A stretch of 64,000 nt of DNA from the NCBI GenBank assembly GCA_945643635.1, contig CALZFC010000248.1, positions 1 through 64,000 on the forward strand, in the 5' to 3' direction. Source of the DNA: Allodiplogaster sudhausi. Its lineage: Eukaryota > Nematoda > Chromadorea > Rhabditida > Diplogasteridae. Of this stretch, positions 29,001 to 38,817 are shown in pieces. Each line of letters starts with the position of its first letter. Position 1 is the stretch's first letter. The position numbers were made by a program, and so were the translations under genes. The notes under the pieces were generated by a model. The model searched no databases. It was not told where the DNA came from and worked only from the letters and a program-made list of their open reading frames with translations.

Positions 29001-32000
29001 CGAAGAAAAGGCGGACAGGAAGCCGGAGAAGAAGAAGAAAGATCTCGGAGACAAGGCGAAAGACTTTGTCGGCGGTCTCTACAAGAAGGAGAAGCAGCCG
29101 CACAAGGAGTATCCGGTCGACGAAGTTCCATTCGAAGGACCGCTTGATGACACCAGGAAGGCTGAGGAGCTCGTTGATGAGCCACTCACCTCTCATGTCG
29201 CCGTCTACCATCCTGGTCGTTCCGACGAACCGACGCTCGAGAAGGAAGAACATGTCGAGATGGAACATGTCGAAGCTGTGCAGGCGCCATCGGTTGATGA
29301 GCACCACGAAAAGAGCAGCACTCTCGGCGACAAGATCAGTGGATTCTTCAAGAAGGAGAAGCCCGCGCATCTCGACTATCCGCACGATGAACTTCCATTC
29401 GCCGGCCTGCTTGACAGCACATCGCGAGCAAGCGATCTACCTGATGAGCCGCTGACAGCACATGTCACACCGTACCACACAGGCCGAAGTGATCTTCATG
29501 AGAAAGAGCCCGAAGCGACCGAAGAAAAGGCGGACGAGAAGCCGGAGAAGAAGAAGAAAGATCTCGGAGACAAGGCGAAAGACTTTGTCGGTGGTCTCTT
29601 CAAGAAGGAGAAGCAGCCGCACAAGGAGTATCCGGTCGACGAAGTTCCATTCGAAGGACCGCTTGATGACACCAGGAAGGCTGCGGAGCTCGTTGATGAG
29701 CCACTCACTTCTCATGTCGCCGTCTACCATCCTGGTCGTTCCGACGAACCGACGCTCGAGAAGGAAGAACATGTCGAGATGGAACATGTCGAAGCTGTGC
29801 AGGCGCCATCGGTTGATGAGCACCACGAAAAGAGCAGCACTCTCGGCGACAAGATCAGTGGATTCTTCAAGAAGGAGAAGCCCGCGCATCTCGACTATCC
29901 GCACGATGAACTTCCATTCGCCGGCCTGCTTGACAGCACATCGCGAGCAAGCGATCTACCTGATGAGCCGCTGACAGCACATGTCACACCGTACCACACA
30001 GGCCGAAGTGATCTTCATGAGAAAGAGCCCGAAGCGACCGAAGAAAAGGCGGACGAGAAGCCGGAGAAGAAGAAGAAAGATCTCGGAGACAAGGCGAAAG
30101 ACTTTGTCGGTGGTCTCTTCAAGAAGGAGAAGCAGCCGCACAAGGAGTATCCGGTCGACGAAGTTCCATTCGAAGGACCGCTTGATAACACCAGGAAGGC
30201 TGAGGAGCTCGTTGATGAGCCACTCACTTCTCATGTCGCCGTCTACCATCCTGGTCGTTCCGACGAACCGACGCTCGAGAAGGAAGAACATGTCGAGATG
30301 GAACATGTCGAAGCTGTGCAGGCGCCATCGGTTGATGAGCACCACGAAAAGAGCAGCACTCTCGGCGACAAGATCAGTGGATTCTTCAAAAAGGAGAAGC
30401 CCGCGCATCTCGACTATCCGCACGATGAACTTCCATTCGCCGGCCTGCTTGACAGCACATCGCGAGCAAGCGATCTACCTGATGAGCCGCTGACAGCACA
30501 TGTCACACCGTACCACACAGGCCGAAGTGATCTTCATGAGAAAGAGCCCGAAGCGACCGAAGAAAAGGCGGACGAGAAGCCGGAGAAGAAGAAGAAAGAT
30601 CTCGGAGACAAGGCGAAAGACTTTGTCGGTGGTCTCTTCAAGAAGGAGAAGCAGCCGCACAAGGAGTATCCGGTCGACGAAGTTCCATTCGAAGGACCGC
30701 TTGATGACACCAGGAAGGCTGAGGAGCTCGTTGATGAGCCACTCACTTCTCATGTCGCCGTCTACCATCCTGGTCGTTCCGACGAACCGACGCTCGAGAA
30801 GGAAGAACATGTCGAGATGGAACATGTCGAAGCTGTGCAGGCGCCATCGGTTGATGAGCACCACGAAAAGAGCAGCACTCTTGGCGACAAGATCAGTGGA
30901 TTCTTCAAGAAGGAGAAGCCCGCGCATCTCGACTATCCGCACGATGAACTTCCATTCGCCGGCCTGCTTGACAGCACATCGCGAGCAAGCGATCTACCTG
31001 ATGAGCCGCTGACAGCACATGTCACACCGTACCACACAGGCCGAAGTGATCTTCATGAGAAAGAGCCCGAAGCGACCGAAGAAAAGGCGGACGAGAAGCC
31101 GGAGAAGAAGAAGAAAGATCTCGGAGACAAGACGAAAGACTTTGTCGGCGGTCTCTACAAGAAGGAGAAGCAGCCGCACAAGGAGTATCCGGTCGACGAA
31201 GTTCCATTCGAAGGACCGCTTGATGACACCAGGAAGGCTGAGGAGCTCGTTGATGAGCCACTCACCTCTCATGTCGCCGTCTACCATCCTGGTCGTTCCG
31301 ACGAACCGACGCTCGAGAAGGAAGAACATATCGAGATGGTCTTCAAGAAAGACAAGCACGCCGACTATCCGAGAGACGAAGCTCCCTTCGAAGGTCCGCT
31401 CGACACAACCGGTCGTGCATGCGATCTGCCTGACGAGCCGTTGACGTCGCATGTCACGCCATACCACTCTGGCCGAAGCGATCTTCACGAGAAGGAGCCG
31501 GCCGAACCTGAAAAGGATCTCGGCGATAAGGCAAAGGAATTCATTGGCGGTCTCTTCAAGAAGGACAAGCCGCACAGCGACTATCCGTTCGACGAAGCAG
31601 CATTCGAAGGACCACTCGATGGCACGCAGCGAGCATCAGAACTCGAAGGCGAGCCACTCGCTGCCCATGCCGCCGTCTACCATCCAGGCCAATCTCATGA
31701 AGAGCTCGAGAAGGTCAAGAAAGCACAGCTTTCTGAAGTCGAAGCGGAAGAAATGAGCATCCATTATCCAAAAGACGACGCTTCATTCGAAGGTTCTCTC
31801 AGCACAAGTGGACGCGCTGGAGGTCTGCTTGAGGAGAAGTCATATGTTCCTGCCGTTAGGATTCCGACTCCTGACTACGAACCAGACGCTATTGGAGAAA
31901 TTATTGACGAGGGAAGTGAAGTCGCTCATATTGAAGGGTTTTCAACCATCTCAACATCTGAGGAAGTCCATGAAGCTCGCCGCATTAGAGTGGCTTCTCC

Positions 32001-34914
32001 CACGATGGATGCTCAGTACGTGATCACTGGCACGCCATCGGGAAGTCACGAAGCTCTGGTAAGAAGCACTGCAATTGACGAAGACCTGATCGATCCTTCG
32101 ACAGATGTCATGCAACAGAGACTTTTCGAACAGAAATTGACACCATATGAGCAACTTGGAGGAGAAGAAATGGCATATGAGCAAGCCGACTCTGATCTGC
32201 GAAAGCTACCGGATGAATTTGAAGAGGCGGAGCAATTGTTGTCGGAACATCGTGACTCCTCCAAGGAGTATGTGCTTACCGGACTTGAGCCAACCGATCT
32301 TCATAAAGTACTTTCCGAACACGAAAAAGCATCTCCCTGCGCCGAGTATGTTATCACTGGTATTCCACCCGAAAAAGACACTGAAGATATCAAGGAAAGA
32401 CGTATTCTGATGGAATCGGAATACGTAATCACTGGCACACCACGAGAGGAAGAGAGAGAGGAGCCATCACGTAAAGAAGGTGACCCTCGGCGGACTCCCA
32501 AACTCTCATTCGTCACCGATCGAGTAGAGGAAGAAAGGTGGCTGGTGCAAAAGAAGGGTGAGCCAGCGGATCGTTTTACTTCAGTAGACGATGAACTTCA
32601 GTCATCTTCTCAGCTTCCTTCATCAGAACGGGCTGGCTTTGGGTTTGTGCATACTATCATTCTTTTGTCATATAATGTACTTCAAACAAATTTATTACAA
32701 TACAGTTTTGCTTTCTCGCTTTGAACATTACAGAAACATTACGCTCCATTAATCATGAATGTTTGCAGACTTACGTCAACAAGTCGTACACCAGTCGAAG
32801 TGATGGATGGGTCAAGTTCCTCAGAACAGCTGCCCGTCTCCTGGAAGGAGAGAGTGCATCGAGACTCCTACTCCGCCCCGGTGGACGACTTCAACCTGGA
32901 CGACGAGTTGTCCGAGCGGCAGCGTTCTCGTCGCGGCTTCATCACCGAAAAGACAACTGAAGAGATTTGGCAAGTGCCTAGGTCGAGAGAGAACGAATCT
33001 CGTTGGGAAGACTATCAAGACTCCTCTCGTCTTCCGTCCTCTGATCGCGCACACATCAGGTTCTTATCGTCTATGTTTCTGATCTTTAAATCGCCAAAAT
33101 ATTTGTGATATCACAATGAGGTATGTAGGGGATGTACACTAACTCTTTTAGGCCGATGACGTCATCGCAAACAACGGAAGAGATCCTGAGCGCGTCCCGG
33201 TTGATGGAGCCGCCACCAACCGATCGGCAAGAGGAGACTCCGCTCGGCTTCTCTGTGTCGATTTCGGCCCGGCATCCACCGCCAGCGGAGTCGCCAGCCT
33301 CAACGGCATCGAGTGCAGTGACCTATGACATCCCGATCATGACTCAGTCGGCTTTCTCTCCTCGTTGGTCGGAACAACGGCCGAGTCGCTACGAACGGGC
33401 GACGACTCTCGACGTCTCAAGGCTGGCAGCCGAACAGCAGAAGCAGCTCGAGCTGGAGAACCAACGGAGACGCGCGCTTTCGCCTCACAGCTGGACTACA
33501 ATCCGAGAACGCACTGAGGTCAGCCTCAAGACGAATTCAAATTTATTCCTTAAGAGTTATGAGAAAAAAACAGAAATTAAAATGAATATTCTCAGGTGTC
33601 GTACACGAAGAGAATCACAACGACATCGAGAGGCGGCGAGCCGCCACTCCGCGGCTACGCTTCCACGCCACGCCGTCAGACGGAGCAACCGCTCGCCTCT
33701 TCCGGCCTGCCCAGATATCATCGATTCGCTTCCGAACACCCGACATCGCGCAGCTCGAGACATCTCTATTCAACGGAATCAAGCACAACGACAACGTCGG
33801 CCACGAACTGCGGAATGCGCCGTGGCGGGCCTGCCTGGACGACTTTCGGAGTGCATCATCCAGTCTACCCGCCCAACGCGTCGCTCTTCTTGCCGCAGAG
33901 ACCAGAGTCCCCGAAAAATACAGGAAATGGTACGACTATCCTTATTTCTTTAAGAGTACTCAAATAAATAAGCATACTCTGAAACAAGTTTTTTTTTTGT
34001 TAAACGGAGGTGATCACTGAATAGTTGTCATTCACGATATATGTATGTATGTATGAAACATTTTACAGTAGGCATTTTCGAATAGTTTCGGGCATATAGA
34101 TAGAGAAAATGTACAGAACGGCCACGTACGCCATCGCGGGAAATTAAATTAAACAAACACTTACTACACTCTCGGTGATCTCCCTCCTGGAAGAAAATTT
34201 TTTTTATATTACGTGTACATTTTTGAAGAAAATAAATATTTTTATAAATTTTTGACATTGTTTCGCTTCAGGTATTGATCGCCCGGGAGCATATGTCACA
34301 TCACAAGCGACATCACCGAGGAATGGCACGGCGCATGGCACGCTTCCATCCTACCACACGTACATGGAGCAGCGCGTTTATCGCGTCCCGCTAGGTGAAG
34401 GTCGCCGTCGCAGCTCGGTCACGTCACAACAGCAGCAGCTAGACTCGCCAAGTCTCGGGCGCGGCGTCGCACCTCCACAGCAACGCACCTCCAGCCGACT
34501 CCATCGCTTCCAATGCGTCCGCGAGGTCGCCGCCGTCGACCGTACCGAATGGTACGACAACGATCGGTTAGTCAACCGCCATCTCACCATCTGGCCCGAT
34601 ATGTGAACTCAAGTGCATGTTTTTAAACCAACCGTAATGCTTTCGTGTGCAAATTTATCCCCAGACAGCCGTCCACATTTAGTTTACTTTAATATTCAAC
34701 TGTAATTTATTTGTGATTTGCAGCTATCCCTACGGCAACCGCGAGTACATTTCTCCGACGCGGAGAGCCGACGAAGAACCGATCTTCACTATTCGACCGC
34801 CGCCAGCGCACATTCGCGGATTTGTTGAGAGAGACCCGAACGGAAAGGATTATCTGGTAAACATTTTTTTGTTGTTCTTCTTTAATACTTTCCAGATAGA
34901 CATCTTTACGTCCT

Positions 34915-34957
<43 letters not shown>

Positions 34958-35367
34958 CTCTCTCTCTCGCTTTCTCCCTCTCTTTCTCACTCACCTTTCT
35001 CACTCTCTCTTTCTCCCTCTCTTTCTCTCTCACACCCTTTCGCTCTCTCTCTCTCTCTTATCTTTCTTTCTCTCTCTCACCCCTACTCTTCCAGGTGTAC
35101 CGTGATGCTCGTTCCTACGTGGAGCAGCAGCAGCAGCCGTCTGCTCCTCTTCCTCCGATTGCCGACCGAATCAATGGCCTTCCTGACATCGAGGATGGCG
35201 CGACGATGTGTAGACGGACAACGGTGGCTCCCCTTCGGAGTGGCCACGCCCACCACGACCGTGACCAGCTGGTCACTGATAGCAGTGACCAGACGCAGCA
35301 GCATCCGCGACGCCGCACCATCAGACGGACGCGCCAGCGACTGCGCAACATGTGCACTATGCTATAA
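1..35367 (+). CDS. giant repeat protein, 3' part (UNC-44-like giant ankyrin tail candidate)
   Basis: The coding part visible here starts inside a repeat array and runs through one exon to about 32642. It then splices through exons 32769-33059, 33152-33518, 33596-33929, 34272-34566, 34724-34856 and 35095-35367 (stop TAA 35365-35367). All seven junctions have GT/AG ends and compatible phases. The first exon alone encodes more than 10,800 residues of acidic/Lys-rich tandem repeats, so the whole protein must be among the largest known. The start codon lies upstream. The repeat style (YH-G-RSD, EGPLD, LGDK-FFKK blocks) recalls the neuron-specific tail of nematode giant ankyrin UNC-44, a scaffold of the axonal membrane skeleton. 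No ankyrin, ZU5 or death domain lies in the window, so this is inference. Small indels break the frame in about 20 places (see findings). An alternative is an unrelated nematode cytoskeletal repeat protein. Confidence 0.72.
17012..31340 (+). repeat. type B coding tandem array, 519-bp unit, about 28 copies
   Basis: The unit is 519 bp (173 aa) with starts at 17014, about 17530, 18049, 18568, 19087 and so on to 31019. It is again two half-repeats (84 and 89 aa) homologous to type A halves but with longer acidic/Lys linkers (KKKKDLGDKAKDFVGG and an EEHVEMEHVEAVQAPSVDE stretch). Copies are nearly identical at the DNA level. A minority carry linked variants (GGCCAAAG for GGCCGAAG together with AGGCAAAAGA, or CTCTACAAG for CTCTTCAAG) that recur at multiples of three units. 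One-base deletions occur near 17068, 17187, 17553, 19526, 21082, 22222, 24713 and 28415. Confidence 0.95.
31341..31720 (+). repeat. terminal partial type A unit after the B array
   Basis: The sequence jumps in frame from the middle of the second half of a type B unit (EEHIEM) into a type A unit (VFKKDKHADYP), then continues as ordinary type A to the second YHPGQSHEELEKV. It carries the ACDL variant otherwise seen only in type A units near 15.16 and 16.53 kb. The junction lies at about 31338-31342. It looks like the product of unequal exchange between A and B units sharing TTCAAGAA. The segment is followed by a decayed half-repeat (HYPKDDASFEGSL) at about 31763-31830. Confidence 0.85.
31721..32642 (+). 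other. unique acidic region with four YV(I/L)TG motifs, end of giant exon
   Basis: After the repeats the same reading frame continues as non-repetitive acidic sequence of about 300 aa. Four short related motifs are spaced 24-80 residues apart: QYVITGTP (near 32015), EYVLTGLE (near 32266), EYVITGIP (near 32344) and EYVITGTP (near 32419). The exon ends in SSSQLPSSERAGFG at a GG|GTTTGT donor (32642/32643). The next exon contains a related DSSRLPSSDRAH string, which suggests a small duplicated module at the exon ends. I do not recognise a named domain. The motif could be a short linear binding or phosphotyrosine site; that is speculation. Confidence 0.75.
32769..35367 (+). other. six small exons encoding the basic Ser/Arg/Pro-rich tail of the giant protein
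   Basis: The exons are 32769-33059, 33152-33518, 33596-33929, 34272-34566, 34724-34856 and 35095-35367. Joined, they read about 560 aa without a stop. The content changes from acidic repeats to Arg/Ser/Thr/Pro-rich sequence: an EEIWQVPRSRE stretch, a short predicted helix EQQKQLELENQRRRA near 33430, SYTKRITTTSRGG, then a poly-Gln stretch near 35120. The protein ends RLRNMCTML. The last four residues (C-T-M-L) fit a CaaX prenylation box of the geranylgeranyl type. If these exons were a separate gene they would need their own start; the phase-2 splice at 32642/32769 argues that they belong to the giant gene. Confidence 0.7.
34919..35088 (+). repeat. (CT)n tract in the last intron of the giant gene
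   Basis: An interrupted CT/CTTT microsatellite fills most of intron 34857-35094 and ends directly at the CTTCCAG acceptor. It therefore overlaps the polypyrimidine tract of the 3' splice site. Confidence 0.9.
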
Positions 35368-35899
35368 GCACCCCTTTCCTCTCTCTCTTCTCATCTTCAT
35401 TTATCTTTCTCCCTTTGTCTGTCTTCTTGTCTCTCTCTCTCTTCTCTCTCTCTCTCATTTCCTCATCCCTCTCATTTCTGGTCTTCATTGTCGCCCCGTT
35501 ATCATCCGAACGATATCGATTAGTTTTCGAATGTGTGCCGTTCAATTTTCTATGGCCTTTCGTCTTTGTCTTGCTTCTGATAGAATCTAAGCTAATCAGT
35601 CAATCTCTATAATCACGCCGATCCCGGCCAGAACGTATTCGTGGTTGTGTGCTTTTCACTGTCGCATCGTTTGAGTGTCCACTCTGAATTATTAGACTCT
35701 AGCAGTGCCCATGGCGAGCGATTGTGTGTGTGTAGATAGTCTCGACACTGTCAAGGTGCTGCCAGGGGCCGCTCTCATTCATTTCACAATCTTTCTGTCT
35801 TCGCTGCAAACCGAGCATCTGGCTCGCTCCTAGCCTCCCCCCTCAACTTGTGCCCGATCGAGTGCTCGGTCAGAATGTTCTGCAACAACTTCTCTTCTC

Positions 35900-35934
<35 letters not shown>

Positions 35935-38817
35935 TCCTGCTTCATCTCGCACTTCCAACTCTCAAACGAAGTCCGAAATCATCGAATTGACCACCGAACA
36001 ACAACAAGAATGTCTTCACAAGCAAGAGATCTCTGACTGATCCAACTATCGTCGTTCTTCAATCATCAATTGCCCGCTCTGCTTTCTCCCCGGGAATCGC
36101 CGCTCCCAGGGAGGCTTCGCAACGCTGCAGCAATCTTCCATGACATCACGAAGACCTCTCCTATTCCTTCTCCCGTCTGTTCATGACTGCCATCTTGGCA
36201 GCGCCCACCCAACCGGCTACGCCTCTCCATTCGTCGTCATCCTCTTCAGCTTGCGCGCGCTTCTCAGCCGACCAGAGCCGGAGGTAGAGCGAGGAGAGCA
36301 GCACGTGAAGCTCTCTCACCATCTGCCATGCACTCCTCCCCATCTTCACGTGGTTGCGTCATCGCCGCGACGCGACCGCGTTGCGTGAGTGCATGTCCCT
36401 TGAGCGCTCTGCAATGTCTGCCTTCCCTCTCCGCCGCCTCCGTCGTCTCCCCGCCTATACTGTTCGCCGACGTGACAGTACGCTTCGTGCGGGCGTCTCT
36501 GGCCCGCTGCAGCGCGCCTCTGGTGATCTCGTCTCTTTACTCACGATCACCATCCGTACAATAACATCCTGGCTTCCACACTCGCAACGCGACCGCGACG
36601 CGATGGATTCAACGACGACGCCAGGGCTCGGACGCGGCGAATGCCCCATAGTAGCCGTGTGCGCCCGCCCCATCTCGCGTCTGAACATGCGCAGGAGCAC
36701 TCGGAATAGCCACTGTTTTATCATACACATGTCCTTTTTCATCTTCCATTTTGCTAGTTACCGCTGCCCGCCTATTTTGCGAACGTGTAAGAGAATTGAA
36801 TAGAGTGTTTGTTCTGTTCCTTTCGATGATGCTGAATGATATTAATTGTTATCTGCTGAATATTCGTCTCGCACACCATAGATTCCATAATAATTACCGT
36901 GTCCATAAGAGAGTACCATAGAGAGTTTCCTATCCCATACATGTTATGCACAATCTCATAGTCTGCATTGATCTTGCATTGATGCGACATCTTTCCGTTA
37001 TCCCGCTTCGTCTCCTCCCGCCTTACAAATGTCAAGTACATGCCCTCTCGAATACGGTCGAGTTGAAGTTGTCTAAAAGGAGCAGAGCCACTGCGTGTAC
37101 ACTCTTCTGCCCTTCCCTTTGATCTTTCTCGGGTCGGTGCGCCCAAGGCTTTCCCCATTACGCTGATATTCAGTCATGCATCTCCCCCCTCTGTAATCAT
37201 ACTGTTGTTGTTCGGCATAATACGGCAGATGGATGCTTACCGTGCACTCTTATCATCTCACACAGCCTCTCTCTCTCATTCTAATTTGCTAAACAGAGTC
37301 GCTTCTCAACACAAGTTCCTCTCAATATGTTATTATCTCTCTTTCTCTCGCGACTCTCGCTTTCGCACTCTTCTTACCATCCCTTTCTTTCTCTTTTGCA
37401 TCTCTTACGCTGCCTGCTCACCGTTCTATTTTTCTTCGTTGTTGTCCGCACCGCATTCTTTCGTGTATTCTTGTCACATCGCGTAGATAAATGAGATTAT
37501 TATTAAATCAGTCTTATTTTTAAACATGTGCACATGTACAGGGATTCATACGATGGTTGTGAAATGGATGGACGAAAACAACAAAAAGTCGAAAGGGAAT
37601 CGGAAGTTTTAATCAAAGATTGTACAGGAAGGAGACCGATGGACGCGCGAAGCTCATTCAAAAATGAATTATAATTCTACTCGACGATTAATGAATTCCT
37701 AACGTTAATTGACATGTTGAAAGGAGCCGTAAAAAATTCCGAGCTTGGAATAAAAGAAGGGCTGTTCAAAGATAATAACTGCTAATACATGTACATATGT
37801 GTGTACCTTATGTATATTATCTTAAAGAGAAAAAATCTTCTTTCCTTCGGAAATGCATAATAGTACGTGTGATATGAGAAAGAGCCAAGTAAGTACATTC
37901 CAGTTTAGGTGCGGGTTTAATTCATGGTATGTCTCATATATTTTTGTTGCTCAAAGGCAAAAGAAATACTTATACTCTCGTGTCTGTTCTCGAAATCTTA
38001 CAATTAAATTTTTGAATTTTTGCAATTGTTTCTCGAAGAAGCCATTGATAGTGAAAGATTTGAAGAAATATCCACGACATTCACGTTAGGAAATTATTCG
38101 AAAGGCTTACATACATACATGGCTAAATGTAGCAGTCAAAATCGTAGGGGAGTATCAGATTCTGCTGAAAAGAAAAAAAATAACGATTTCCGTAAAAGTA
38201 CTTTTGAAGTGCTAATTGTTTGTGATAATGCGTTACCACGCAAGAGAAACTCACGCGGCCATCTCATTTCTACCAAATTACTCCTTCGCGCACGGCCGAC
38301 AAGGTCTTTTCTCTCAATTTTTAGCTTTGACTTTCAAAATGAAAAAAATCTTCCTTTTGTAGTTCAGCCAGGACTAATATGGAAGAGAGAGGGTATAGAA
38401 GGAGCCGTGAGAAGAGGAAGAGGAGAAAGGAAAGAAAGGAGAAGCGGAGAAGGGAAAGAAAGGAAAAGAGCAAGGCTGACAAGAAAGGAGATAAGGAGAC
38501 CAAGAAAGGCGAGGGAGCCGAGTCTGCAAAAGGGGATGTTAGCACAGCGGATGCCTTGTAATACTTCATTCCCCTTTTGCCTCCAGCCCGTCAATCTTGA
38601 CATCTCTTCCATCCTCTCTCTCACTCTCTTTCTCTTACTCTCTCGTTTATCTCTCTCGCTCTCTTCAGTTGTCTGTGAATTCTGAAGCTAACTGGTTGGC
38701 TCTCTCTTCTGCGCACCCTGTATCGCTCGAGTCTCAAACGGTGTCGATCCACTGCTGGCCTAGCCGGCTCGCGCCTCTCTCCGCCGCCCCGTCTCTTCCT
38801 TTTATCGTCGAAAACAG
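35368..38817. other. 3.4-kb region without a convincing gene
   Basis: This stretch follows the stop of the giant gene. It holds CT-rich patches (35380-35460 and 35877-35935), moderately GC-rich sequence at 36.1-36.7 kb with only short ORFs of unlikely composition, and AT-rich sequence at 37.5-38.3 kb. Lys/Arg-rich open sequence at 38379-38557 ends in TT|GTAATA. It could be a 5' exon of the following PDZ gene, because TT would join in phase to the exon at 38818. The beginning is probably the 3' UTR of the giant gene. No tRNA, transposon ends or conserved domain were recognised. Confidence 0.5.

Noticed and set aside
789..31000. Minus-strand open frames of 131, 155 and 180 aa in every repeat unit
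   Set aside because: Antisense shadows of the coding repeat; they recur with the unit period and vanish where the repeat ends.
1..31720. CRISPR-like or satellite DNA interpretation of the tandem arrays
   Set aside because: Units are 456 and 519 bp, multiples of three, with a coherent protein reading across both families and splicing into coding exons; there are no repeat-spacer alternations.
36120..36803. Overlapping Arg/Ser-rich open frames in GC-rich sequence after the giant gene
   Set aside because: Composition differs from the real proteins here, there are no consistent splice sites, and the frames overlap each other; probably UTR or intergenic.
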